A stretch of 64,000 nt of DNA from Artemia franciscana. Its lineage: Eukaryota; Arthropoda; Branchiopoda; Anostraca; Artemiidae. The stretch lies in assembly GCF_032884065.1 (NCBI RefSeq), contig NC_088871.1, forward strand, positions 45,249,591 through 45,313,590, given 5' to 3'. A program made the translations under genes and the position numbers. A model generated the notes under the pieces. That model searched no databases and had not been told where the DNA came from. It worked only from the letters and a program-made list of their open reading frames with translations. Within the stretch, counting starts at the first letter, position 1; every line of letters begins with the position of its first letter. This document shows positions 12,440 to 22,845 of this stretch, in pieces.

Positions 12440-13006
12440 CCACTCGCCCTAAATCTACGGTCTAGTATTGTGCGTGAGATGATCAATCTCAATCCAAAAC
12501 GGCTTTTGAATCCAAACTATTTTTTGTTCAGTCAAGGGTTTTTTTTGGAATTGCAGTTTTAAGTTTGAGTCACACGAAAGCTCAGCAAATTCATCTTGAG
12601 CTTTAAGTGGCACATGATCAATCTCACTTAAGCCAATTCAAAATGGCTTTTGAATCCAAACTACTTTTTGTAAATTAATATTTAATAGAAAATATGTCCG
12701 TAACTGTATTTCTAGCGCTTTTAAGTGATCTACAATAGTTCTGGCAATAAAAGTTTTACAATGAATTTTCTCAATTACAAAATTGTCGACACTGGAAAAC
12801 ATTTCGAATGAATTTTTTTCGACCCTACTTTTCCAAATGCTGATCTTTTTAATAAGACTTTCAATTTTATCGTTTGAAGTGAATATGTCGCAATTTTTTC
12901 CTTGAAGAGACAAGTTAAGATCGTTTAACTTCGTAAAAATATCTGACAAATAACACAGCTTGGATAGCCACAAGTTATTTTGAAAAAAAAACAACAGAAC
13001 ATTCAC
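12440..13006 (-). pseudogene. hAT-family (ZBED5-like) transposase relic
   Basis: The minus frame 12638-13006 (122 residues) contains [40 protein letters not shown] and WKSRVEKNSFEMF. This order (helical LSDIF block, LNLSLQGK, WKxRV, NFxMFP) is characteristic of the C-terminal half of domesticated and mobile hAT transposases of the ZBED5/SCAND3 type. After WIQKPF a stop interrupts the frame. It resumes as DEFAELSCDSNLKLQFQKK, the expected next block, down to about 12540. A second copy of the WIQKPF segment lies about 130 bp further on (12480-12530), so there is a small internal duplication. The N-terminal half, zinc finger and DDE catalytic core are not seen. An old inactive fragment. Confidence 0.8.
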
Positions 13007-13076
13007 ATTTACGTGGATTATACTTACGACAAGACTGTCTGTCCATGGATTATTCTTTATGGTTGATTGTGTATGG

Positions 13077-13180
<104 letters not shown>

Positions 13181-13243
13181 TAAAAAACGATCAAAAATGT
13201 CGTTTTAAGGCCAAAAGAAAATACTGATAAAGCAAAGTGAAAA

Positions 13244-13274
13244 TTTCGAGAGGAAAACCGCCTCTCTTCTTCAG
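13244..13274 (-). ncRNA. Hammerhead-ribozyme-like core
   Basis: On the minus strand CTGAAGA is followed by one A, a perfect 6-bp stem GAGAGG/CCTCTC closing a 7-nt loop, and GAAA. This is the conserved hammerhead layout (CUGANGA, stem II, GAAA) with one extra base before stem II, as at 22801. The flanking minus-strand sequence is similar to 51885-51995, which leads into a Penelope-like reading frame, so this is probably a Penelope-like pseudo-LTR fragment. Stem I is not evident here. Confidence 0.5.
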
Positions 13275-14734
13275 CGCGAAAAAAAATTTAAGGAAAATGC
13301 TAAAAAAGACAACAGAAAACCATCTAACGCGGAGAGTCAACGTGAAAAAAACAATAAAAAGATATATGAAATTCAATAAAAGCCAAAATTCGAAGAATCA
13401 AAACCAAATACCTAACAACCAAAGGCGAGTCAATCACCAATACCTACGATTGACAAAAAATCCAAAAAATTTTGAACCATCCTCGAAGGATACTAATAAA
13501 TGACAAAAAAATTTATAAAAAAATTATTTACGCGCAGAATTTTAACTATCCGAATCTTTGCTAATTTATTCCGTAGTAATCAAGTAAAAGCAAAGGTGTA
13601 TTTTGTAAAACAGAACAAAAGCGTGAGTGCAGGAAGATCAGTATACGATATAGTTGATAATTAAAAGCTTTTTGTCTTGCATGAATGCGAAGTTCTTGTC
13701 CGCTTTTTGCCGGTTGGATGGTAATAAATGTAGTAATTGCAAAAACCATAAAAATAGCAATCATTACCGAATCGTGTCTTTTACTGTTTATGGATTGGTT
13801 GTGGTGTGGAATGTTGTATACAAGAAATTAATTGATCTGTTTTATTGCTGTCAGGGCCGTCGCCTTGGAATTCATGGGAACTGGTGTTAACAATATGTTT
13901 TGTTCTTAAAGAAAATACCACCATTAACGAGCATGTAATTTTTGCTTTGAATAGCTTTGGAAATACCCCTCCCACTATGTAACATGTAGCTAACAATTGA
14001 GATAGTAGGCTTAGGTAAGGGAGAAATGGAATTGATTCACTAAAATCAATGATCCGCCCACTCTCTGCCACTTGGTGCACATGTCAGAGTGCCTCGTGTT
14101 TCCCCATTTTTGACATAATTCCGCCACACCGTACATTTTTTACAACTTGCAATATTTTGAAAGCGGGCAATCCCACGCAAAGTGAGTAAGTTTACACTGA
14201 GAACCCAAAATTATTTAGACTGCCTTTTGGTAGGATATTTTCCAGAATTACCATTTCATTTTCTACGAACTATATATTTTATTCCTCTCTCTTTTAAGGT
14301 CTCTATTATTCTAAGGGCTCTTTGTTGTCAGATTTATAGCAAAAAAAAGGAGATCAAGGTTGCAGCGGTAGCTGTAACCTAGTAAAGAGCGAACAACAGC
14401 CCATAGTAACCAAAAGTTAAAAAAGCGTTTAGAAAAAAAAATACCTAGTAAAAAAAATCACCATCTGAGACCGATTCAGGGATGTTAACTATTATTTCGG
14501 TTGGTCTTAAAAGTAAAAGTTTATTGCTAAAAGAAATTTGTGGTGATTTCGAAGAAAAGTCTGAAACCCCTTGTAAATGGCTTCAGATAAAAATGAAAAG
14601 TGTACCATTGGAATCAACATAGTCGAAAACTTTGTACAGGGAAATTACAGTCCCCAACCTTGAAGAACAAGGAAAATCACTTTTTTGCATGGACAGCACT
14701 GATCTGTATCCTGATTTTTTTCTTATTTTTCAGG
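13275..14734. other. Non-coding spacer
   Basis: No supported gene. The first 100 bases continue the Penelope-like fragment on the minus strand. The rest is A+T-rich without visible repeat structure. Confidence 0.4.
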
Positions 14735-15140
14735 ACTAACAGTTTACCAGAACATCATAGAGAGATACTAAATGGTTCACTCAAAAGCTATTTCTCAAAT
14801 CAACGTGCCATTTGGCACAATAATGACACTTTCTGTGCCATTTGTAAAGGGGTGGGGCTAGCGGGCTACCAAAACGTTGACAGATGTTCAATAGCTCACA
14901 TAAAATCTTTTTCCTATATATATGTTTTCTCTATATAATTCACCATCAGCATGTGCCAAATGGCACTATTGGTGCCATGTTTCAAGTAAAAAAGCTGGGG
15001 CTAGTGGGCGTTCAGAACTTCTTAGAGAGATGTTTAATGGCTCATTTGAAAGCTATTGCTCATATCTACGTGCTTTTTATCAGCTCTACCATCTGTAAGT
15101 GCCATATAGCACTAGAAACGGCTTTGTGCCACTTCTTAAG
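14735..15140. repeat. Short tandem array with palindromic GTGCCA..TGGCAC
   Basis: About three diverged monomers of roughly 150 bp. Each contains a version of AGAGAGATNNTNAATGG, then TCAAAAGCTATT.CTCA, then ACGTGCC or TGTGCC and the near-palindrome GTGCCATTTGGCAC, then GGGGCTAGNGGGC. Copies of the palindromic site lie near 14803, 14952 and (degraded) 15095. Non-coding. Confidence 0.7.
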
Positions 15141-16874
15141 TTGAAAATCTTGGAAGCATACAACGGTACCATTGTAATGCTTATGGTAAAAAAACCTTAA
15201 CTGGAGATTTACAAGAACCCCTCCCGTATACTCCCCCTCCCAGCCCCCTTATTAAGTCTCATTAGTTCTTTGGGAGAATTCACTATGAACCCTTTAACGC
15301 CGTCAGCCGATGTTGAGGCCCAGAAAATGATTTTTAAAACATCGAATGCTCTTAAGAGGAAGAAATTCATAGAAGAATAAATAATTGAATCTCAAAATTC
15401 CAAATGACTATTCCTTGACGTACCCCCTCCCCTCCTCTTGGTCGCTAAAGTTCAGCTTCGCCGAATATAGATTAATGCTGTCACTCTTTATAATATAAAC
15501 TTTTATTAACTCAATGTTTTGTAATAGTCAATTTCAAATGTATTTGCTGAATCAAACAGTTCGTGGTAACGAACTGTAGTAAGGAGCGACCCGGCTCAAT
15601 AGTAACCAAAACTCTAAAAAATGGAATTTTGATACCAATACCTATATCAAAAGAATCGCATTTTAATGCTGATTTTAAATATATAAGTTTCATCAAGTTT
15701 AGTCTTACCCACCAAAAGTTACGAGCCTGAGAAAATTTGCGTTATTTTAGAAAATAGGGGGAAACGCCCCCTAGAAGTCATAGAATCTTAACGAAAATCA
15801 GACCATCAGATTCAGCGTATCAGAGAACCCTACTGTAGAAGTTTCAAGCTCCTATCTACAAAAATGTGGAATTTTGTATTTTTTGCCAGAAGGCAGATCA
15901 CGGATGCGTGTTTATTTGTTTTGTTTTTTTTTTTTTTTTCCCAGGGGTGATCGTATCGACCCAGTTGTCCTAGAATGTTGCAAGAGGGCTCATTCTAACG
16001 GAAATGAAAAGTTCTAGTGCCCTTTTTAAGTGACCAAAAAATTGGAGGGCACCTAGGCCCCCTCCCACGCTAATTATTTTACCAAAGTCAACGGATTAAA
16101 ATTCTGAGATAGTCATTTTATTTAGTGTAGTCGAAAAACCTTATAACTATGTCTTTGGGGACGACTTACTCCCCCACAGTTCCCATGGGAGGGGCAACAA
16201 GTTACAAACCAAGTTTGACCAATGCTTACATATAGTAATGGTTATTGGGAAGTGTACAGGCGTTTTCAGGAGGATTTTTTTGGTTGGGGGAGGGGTTGAG
16301 AAGAGGGGGATATGCTGGGGGAACTTTCCGTCGATAATTTGTTATGGGGGAAGAAAATCTCCATGAAGGGAGCGCAGGATTTACTAGCATTATTTAAAAA
16401 CACAATGAAAAAGTGAATATGAAAAAGTTCTTTCAGCTTGAAGTAAGGAACAGCATTAAAACTTAAAACAAACAGAAATTATTACCCATTTGAGGGGCTC
16501 ACCTCCTCCTAATACCTCGCTCTTTACGTTAAAGTATTTTTAGTAATTTCAACTATTTATTCTATGGCTTTTGTGATTCTGGGGTCATTCTTAATGAATT
16601 GGGACAAAATTTAAGCTTTAGTGTAAAGAGCGAGGATCTGACAAGGGGGCGAATTCCCTCATATATGTAATAAAAATATGAGAATACGAAAGTTCTTTAC
16701 GTAAGCTAATTTATAAGTTACGTAAATCTTTTACTAATAAAAATATTCGTAAAAAAAATTAAAAGTTCTAGTTGCCTTTTTAATTAACCAAAAAATCGGA
16801 GGGCAACTAGGCTTCCTCCCCCGCTCTTTTTTTCTCAAAATCATTCGATCAAAATTATGAGAAAGCCATTTAGC

Positions 16875-16875
<1 letters not shown>

Positions 16876-16943
<68 letters not shown>
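16876..16943. repeat. Long poly(A) tract
   Basis: Sixty-eight consecutive A, an expansion of a run of only about 6-7 A at the same place in copies A2, A4 and A7. Its length may be affected by assembly. Confidence 0.9.
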
Positions 16944-16945
<2 letters not shown>

Positions 16946-17043
16946 CAAATTTCGTTTTAATTATTCCTCTGCGGAGAGCCAAAATCAAAACATGCATTGA
17001 TTCAAAAACGTTCAGAAATTAAATGAAAAAAACAAGTTTTTTT

Positions 17044-17290
17044 AACTGAAAGTAAGGAGCGACATTAAAACTTAAAACGAACAGAAATTACTTCGTATAT
17101 GAAAGAGGCTGCTTCCTCATCAACGCCCCGCTCTTTACGCTAAAGTTTTTTACTGTTTTAAAAAGAATTATTGAGAGACAGAGTCAAACTTTAGCGTAAA
17201 GAGCGGGGCGTTGATGAGGAAGCAGCCTCTTTCATATACGAAGTAATTTCTGTTCGTTTTAAGTTTTAATGTCGCTCCTTACTTTCAGTT
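17044..17290. repeat. Long palindrome of repeat A3
   Basis: Arms of about 100 bp (AACTGAAAGTAAGGAGCGAC at the left edge, its reverse complement at the right). The loop, starting GTTTTTTACTGTTTT and ending GAGTCAAAC, is in the same orientation relative to the element as in A1, A4 and A6. Confidence 0.95.
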
Positions 17291-17811
17291 AAAAAAACTT
17301 GTTTTTTTTATTTAATAAGGTTCAATAACTATGCTTTTGGTGATGACATAACTCTCCATAATCTTTGGGAAAAGGGCTCTAAGTTTCACAACTTGGTCCT
17401 ACAGGAACAAATTGATTGAGTTCGATCATCAGCCGCCACAGTTCAGTTACTAGCGCGTTAGACTTTGGATCAGAATGGTAAAGGTTCTGTTCCTTAATCA
17501 GGCATTTTTATTTCCATCATGGTTTTGTGCCTTATATATGATAATTTTTCAGCTAATTCACTATTTTTGTGATTTTTTCTGTGAATTGTGGAATGTTCCA
17601 TACACTATTTTTGGAACAAATTACGCCCCAGACCGCAACCCCTTGCCATTTAGGGGTTGGAGAAGTGCAGGCATATGGTTCTGGAACCACTCAAAGTTGT
17701 ATCTTCAAAGAAGGATTACTTATTGTTATATTTATTTATTCATAATATTTCCTTTTTTTCACTATTTAATAGACAGAGTAAAACTATTTGCAATGTATAT
17801 AGATAAATAGC

Positions 17812-18115
17812 CGTCCTGGCCGAGTGGATTGGTGCGCTGGATACAGGATCCTTAGTCCGAGAGGATGCGGGTTCGAATCCCAGTTTACCCAATTGTTCAG
17901 TTGGGATGGGGGTCAGTGGCATGAATCCAGATTCGACCCAGCTCTAAATGGGTACCTGGAGAAATATGGGGAAGGTAAACAGGAAGGGTGTGCGAAAGCA
18001 AAGAATGGTTGGCCCCCAGCCCCCCATTGCACTTCCTGGTTGAAGGGCCAAGAAACGGAGATCAGCACCGCCGGTAGTGACTGTAAAGTCTAATGCCGTA
18101 TCCTTTACCTTTTTT
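17812..18115 (+). mobile_element. tRNA-derived SINE
   Basis: The head has RNA polymerase III promoter boxes: an A box in CTGGCCGAGTGGATTGG (17816-17832) and a canonical B box GGTTCGAATCC (about 17870-17880), with spacing typical of a tRNA. The body (CTAAATGGGTACCTGGAG, then a GC-rich block with CCCAGCCCCCC) is unlike any tRNA and is markedly richer in G+C than its surroundings, as in other invertebrate SINEs. It ends in a T-rich tail at 18105-18117. Flanks TATATAGATAAA and TATATGTAGAGAAA may be an imperfect target duplication. The partner LINE is unknown. Confidence 0.75.
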
Positions 18116-18337
18116 TTTATATGTAGAGAAAGCATAGCACTAAGAACCTATTTGCGTTTTTTTTCTGTGATATTTCTCTGGTTGTCAGGTTTATTTCCAA
18201 CCTTTTCTTGTTTATTGCTATTCCAAACATGTAGGCTATGTCTATGTCCGCACATGCTTGTTTTTGGTGTTTATCAGGGGGAAGAGGGGAGATGTTTGTT
18301 GAAACAAGTTAGACATACCAGCATTTTGCTTTGGTTT

Positions 18338-18728
18338 TGAAAACCTTAATAATCTTATTTAGAAAAATAGTTACTCCTTCCTAACTGTTGAGGTTGCCCA
18401 CCTTCAAAATTCGTGTACACCATTTTGTATAGCATGGATTTCTCAGTATTATTTGAAAAACGATCAGGAATTAAATAATTTTTTCAACTGAAAGTAAGGA
18501 GTGACAGTAAAACTTAGAACAAGTATAAATTATTGCGTATTTGAGGGTGCTGCCCCCCTTGAAAAATTTAAGTTTTAAGGTTTGAAAACCTTAAAAATCT
18601 TCTCTAGAAAAATAGTTACTCTTTCCTAGCTGTCGAGGTTGCCCGCCTTCAAAATTCGTGTACACCATTTTGTATAGCATGAATTTATCTGTATTATTTG
18701 AAAAACGATCAGAAATTAAATAAAAGAT
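18338..18728. repeat. Direct duplication, period about 244 bp
   Basis: Two copies of a unit starting TTGAAAACCTTAA and including AAAAATAGTTACTC, TCAAAATTCGTGTACACC and ATTTGAAAAACGATCAG. Between them lies a degraded arm of the repeat A palindrome (about 18484-18565). Confidence 0.8.
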
Positions 18729-18780
18729 CTTTGCAGTGTTTCTTCTGCATCAAATTTAAACAAAACGGGCAAAGATGAAT

Positions 18781-19837
18781 TCTAAAAGAAAAAAAAAGTT
18801 TTTTGAGGGAATTAAAGAGCGAAGTTGAAACTCAAAACGAACAAAAATTATTGCTCTGTAGTCTCTCAATAAAACTAGCACAAATAAACCAAATAATCAT
18901 GTTTCCCTATGTTTGTAGGTTTATAGAAAACTAGCGCTTTACTGAAAAACACAAAACAATATAGGAGTTTTGGTACAGTAAAAGTAAACCAATTAAGGAC
19001 ACTTTTTACAGTATAAAAACAAAGCATTTTAGGATTCTTGCTTAATTTTTTTTTCGTTTAATTTGGCAACACTTCTGCACAATGGTTCAGTCCAATGATT
19101 GGCTCTCATTTACGTTCCGAAAAGGACATGTCATGATTAGTTTGTAGACAAAGCCATCTTGATAGTACTAGGACTATAGACTAGATTTAGTCTATTTTAG
19201 TCTAGCTTTAGTTATTCGTATCATAACTAAAAACAATTTATGTTGTATACAGAGAAATTACCGGGCTTCTAGAGTTCATTTCCAGGGTTTATTTGTTCTT
19301 CATTTCTTTTAATACTGAAGTGTATTTCCTACAATTTAGGGTTTTTTTTTTAAATTGTAGGTATTGGTCTCTATTGGTATTAGGTCTCTCTATCAGTAGT
19401 GTAGCTGATGAGGCCAAAATGTTACCTGCTAAATCAATCCAATATTTCTGTATGCTGTTCAGTGACTTTGTGGCTATTAAAAAAGTATTTATTTTTATGC
19501 TTGTGTTTTTAAGATAATTTTAATTGTATAATGAAAGTCACCGATATCACAGCTAGTGTAAGACTATGAAAATCCTTATAGATTAGATTGTTGTTGTCAG
19601 ACTAATAACTCACTTTTAACTAATAAATCAACATTCTTGTTTTTTATTCTTGGTTTTCGTGTTTTCAGTAAAGCGCTAGTTTTCTATAAACCTAAAAAAT
19701 AGGGAAATATGATTATTTGTCTTATTTGTACTATTTTTATTGATTATGTTGGATAAACTGCGAAGCATTAATTTTTGTTCGTTTTAAGTTTCAACTTCGC
19801 TCTTTACTTCCCTCAAAAAACTTTGCTTTTTTAAAAT
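18781..19837. mobile_element. Long-inverted-repeat (foldback) element C
   Basis: Arms of about 180 bp: left 18781-18960, right about 19655-19837, reverse complementary with few changes. Landmarks are AAGTTTTTTGAGGGAA, AAAGAGCGAAGTTGAAACT and TTATAGAAAACTAGCGCTTT. The outer arm includes AAACTCAAAACGAACAAAAATTATT, similar to the repeat A palindrome arm, so the families share terminal modules. The interior has no transposase frame. Confidence 0.8.
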
Positions 19838-20104
19838 TAATTTATCCGAACGAGTGATTCCATTGTTTAGTGTTAAAACGTATTCTTTGAAATAAAAGTT
19901 TTTTTTTAACAAGGATAGATAAAAAAATGGAAGTATCTAGCGATTCTGTGGACTTCACCGATGGATGTCAATGTAGCGATTATCCTGTGTTGTACGTTTA
20001 ACCCAAAGCCCTTCTCTGACAGGGGGTCCGTTTTCATTTGGTCTGGCGCATTTGGCACTGATAGTGCTTCCCAGTTATCAATGAAAACTGATAAGTGGGC
20101 TCGA

Positions 20105-20276
<172 letters not shown>

Positions 20277-20695
20277 CACAGAAATTTCTACAATTCACAG
20301 AAAAAATCACAGAAATAGTGAATTAGCTGAAAAATTATCATATATAAGGCACAAAACCATGATGAATCATGATGAAATCACTTGATTTTTTTAGAATCCT
20401 CAATATATTTTCATCAGTCCCTTTTTCTCTAATTATATATCGTCACTGGGAAACCCCCTTTCTCACTGCAACAAACAATTCAAAGCATTTTTTGAATAAT
20501 AAAACTTGGCGTGTTATTCAACTAATTAATAACCATGCTAAATCGAAAAAAATTACAGAAAACTAACACGTTTCGGTCTATCAAAAGAGCTTTTTCTCTC
20601 TATATTAATCAGATTATTATTTCACGTGTTTCTATATTGGATTAGAGGTAAGGCTTCACTCTGTAAGTGCTGGAGTACTTCTTTTTTTCATTTTA

Positions 20696-20795
20696 NNNNN
20701 NNNNNNNNNNNNNNNNNNNNNNNNNNNNNNNNNNNNNNNNNNNNNNNNNNNNNNNNNNNNNNNNNNNNNNNNNNNNNNNNNNNNNNNNNNNNNNN
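20696..20795. other. Assembly gap (100 N)
   Basis: Exactly 100 N, a conventional placeholder for a gap of unknown size. It removes the 5' part of repeat copy A4. Confidence 0.99.
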
Positions 20796-21288
20796 ATTTT
20801 AAGTTAACCGTTAAAAATTGGAGGGCAACTAGACCTCCTTCTCCACCCCTTATTTCTCAAAATCGTCTGATCGAAACTAAGAGAACGCCATTTAGCCAAA
20901 AAAGAATTAATAGACAAATTTTATTTTAATAATTTATGTGCGGAGAGCCAAAACCAAACATGCATTAATTCAAAAACGTTCAGAAATTAAATAAAAAAAA
21001 ATTAATCTTTTTAGCTGAAAGTAAGGAGCGACATTAAAATTTAAAACGAACAGAAATTACTCCGTATATGAAATGGGTTGTCCCCTCCGCAATCCCTCGC
21101 TCTTTACGCTAAAGCTTTTAATTGTTTTAAAAAGTAGAATTGTGGTAAAGAGTCAAACTTTAGCGTAAAGAGCGAGGGACTGCGGAGGGGACAACCCATT
21201 TCATATACGGAGTAATTTCTGTTCGTTTTAAGTTTTAATGTCGCTCCTTACTTTCAGCTAAAAAAATTAGTTTTTTTTTTATTTAATA
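20796..21288 (+). mobile_element. Repeat A, copy A4 (3' part only)
   Basis: Begins inside the GGAGGGCAACTAGACCTCC block right after the gap and runs to the T-rich end. The palindrome is at 21012-21260. The Penelope-like element starts only a few bases downstream. Confidence 0.85.
21012..21260. repeat. Long palindrome of repeat A4
   Basis: Arms of about 100 bp are almost identical to those of A2 and A7 (subfamily with GGGTTGTCCCCTCCGCAATC). The loop starts CTTTTAATTGTTTTAAAAAG, the opposite orientation to A2 and A7. Confidence 0.95.
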
Positions 21289-21291
21289 TCT

Positions 21292-22369
21292 ATTCACTGT
21301 CAATAAAAAGGTATCATCCCTATTTTGAACTGTTTTACTTTCGTCATGGAAAGGCAGTGTGGTCTTCGAAGTTATCTAAATTTGGACAAAAATGTAAAAG
21401 TTACAGTGGAGTTTGAAGAAAATGACAAACTACCTTTTCTTGATATCCTATTGATTAAAAGTGATTTCCATTTACCTTTTTCAGTATATAGAAGGCCTAC
21501 ACACAGTGACAGGTATTTGAACTTTCACTCGTTCAGTGAAACGGGGGGTTGTGATTGCACTGGTGGATAGAGCTTTCAGAATTTGTTCCCAGGAGTTTTT
21601 AGATTCTGAGTTGTTATATTTGAGGGATATTTTATTTTGTAATAGTTACCCGATTAAATTCGTTGATAAAATAATAAAAACAGACGTATTAAACACAACA
21701 ATAGGGTTATTGGTGTTTCACAGTGTACAGAATTAAACATGCCGAAACGGTTCATTTCTTTGCCTTATGTACCTACTTTGGGGGAGATGCTCAAACGAAT
21801 TTTAGGTAAACATAACATTGATGCTTGTTTCCAGTCGGTGAGACCATTAGTTTGTTTTCTTAATTCTGGGAGGGATTTAACCCGGGGAGATTTAGCTAGT
21901 GGGCTGTACAAAATTCCTTGTTCTTGTGGAAAGTTTTATATTGGTAGAACTCGCCAACAATTTATAGAAAGATTTATTGAGCACCGCAACTCAATAGAAA
22001 AAAACCCTACAATTAAGAAAGCCTCCCGAAACTTTTGTTTCGGCTCTAGCTGAACATACATTCTTTCATCCCGAACATTTTATACAATTTGATGAGGCTA
22101 CAGCTATTTCTAATGATAGAGGTTTTTCTCAGTGGGCGAGGGATGCTATAGAGATTAAAAAACATATATTTGCTAATCTTTCAATAAATAGAGACACGGA
22201 AAACTTAAATATTGACCCAATTTATGATTGTCTTTTGAAAAATGAACCAACAGTCAATAAGGGAATTCAAATTTTACACAATCACCAGGGGACAAGATTA
22301 CCCACTAGACCAAAAAGAGTTGCTTCAATATTAGCTTACAAGAGGATTATTTCGCAACAGAATAGTTAA
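21292..22369 (+). pseudogene. Penelope-like element: RT end plus GIY-YIG endonuclease
   Basis: The first frame (21325-21570) starts MERQCGLRSYL and jumps to the last RT block, NDKLPFLDILLIKSD followed by SVYRRPTHSDRYLNFHSFSE, a pattern typical of Penelope-like reverse transcriptases. After a frameshift at about 21540 come RAFRICSQEFLDSELLYLRD and a linker. The next frame (21739-22053) holds the GIY-YIG nuclease with a CxC finger, GLYKIPCSCGKFYIGRTRQQ and ERFIEHRNSI. A second frameshift near 22030 leads to SALAEHTFFHPEHFIQFDEA and a stop at 22367-22369. The RT catalytic core is missing: the N-terminal start is joined straight to the RT C-terminus, so this is an internal deletion derivative. 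Two frameshifts make it inactive. Confidence 0.85.
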
Positions 22370-22440
22370 CTAAGTTTCAATTTTCATAATTTTTCCTCAG
22401 TTGCTTTGATGTTCTCATTTAAGTAACTCTAATAGCTTTG

Positions 22441-22712
22441 TAGATAACTTCGGAGACAACACTGCCTTTCCATGACGAAAGTAAAACAGTTCAAAATAGG
22501 GATGATACCTTTTTATTGACAGTGAAATATAAAATTATTTAACTGGATATTTCGAACACATATACAGTGTTCATCATCAGCTATATGTGTATGTGTTCGA
22601 AATATCCAGTTAAATAATTTTATATTTCACTGTCAATAAAAAGGTATCATCCCTATTTTGAACTGTTTTACTTTCGTCATGGAAAGGCAGTGTGGTCTTC
22701 GAAGTTATCTAC
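22441..22712. repeat. Penelope-like head-to-head inverted repeat
   Basis: The left arm (22441-22560) is the reverse complement of the right arm (22590-22712). Landmarks are ACTGTCAATAAAAAGGTATC, TTTTGAACTGTTTTAC and GGAAAGGCAGTGTGGTCTTC. The same segment also occurs directly at 21292-21390 and 22845-22895. Direct and inverted terminal copies are typical of Penelope-like pseudo-LTR structures. Confidence 0.85.
22550..22580 (-). ncRNA. Hammerhead-like core, inverted copy
   Basis: Reverse strand carries CTGATGA, a T, GAACAC, loop, GTGTTC, GAAA, identical to the plus-strand motif at 22801. Upstream bases do not offer a stem I partner, so this copy is likely a broken one inside the palindrome. 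Confidence 0.45.
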
Positions 22713-22789
22713 GTCGAGTATATGGGGATAATGTGACCAAGGAGATGTCTAAATATATTAACACCCATAAGAGACATCTTTTTTTTTTT

Positions 22790-22845
22790 GAGTTTTACTG
22801 CTGATGATGAACACTGTATATGTGTTCGAAATATCCAGTTAAATA
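22790..22845 (+). ncRNA. Candidate hammerhead ribozyme of Penelope-like pseudo-LTR
   Basis: CTGATGA (22801-22807), one T, stem II GAACAC/GTGTTC (6 bp, loop TGTATAT) and GAAA (22828-22831), then TATC. Sequence after TATC (CAGTTAAA) pairs with the bases just before the core (TTTTACTG): four pairs, one mismatch, three pairs, giving stem I. ATAT between GAA and C is self-complementary, so stem III would form only between two copies, as in known dimeric hammerheads. Predicted cleavage is after TATC (22835). Hammerheads are known in pseudo-LTRs of Penelope-like elements; this one lies in such a context. Confidence 0.6.

Larger units (their letters stand above)
15552..17315 (+). mobile_element. Repeat A, copy A3 (reference full-length copy)
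   Basis: Most complete copy, about 1.76 kb, non-coding. Order: TCAAACAG start; hairpin CAGTTCGT/ACGAACTG; 12-mer GTAAGGAGCGAC; a 400-bp block; a poly-T patch (15919-15940); the AGTGCCCTTTTTAAGTGAC module shared with the array at 56440-57850; a G-rich patch; a weak hairpin with 20-bp arms (16508-16527 and 16617-16636); a poly-A tract; the 245-bp palindrome; and a TTAAAAAAACTTG plus T-rich end. The 12-mer occurs near the 5' end and as its reverse complement near the 3' end (subterminal inverted repeats). No target duplication is seen. Paired subterminal repeats plus a 3' hairpin and no duplication recall non-autonomous Helentron/DINE-type elements, but the match is not diagnostic. Confidence 0.85.

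Noticed and set aside
16876..16943. Poly(A) tract as a retroposition tail
   Set aside because: It is internal to repeat A and expands a short A-run found at the same place in other copies.
17427..17500. tRNA-like stretch with a possible B box (GGTTCTGTTCC) upstream of the SINE
   Set aside because: A box is poor and the arms do not pair convincingly; at most a decayed tRNA-derived fragment.
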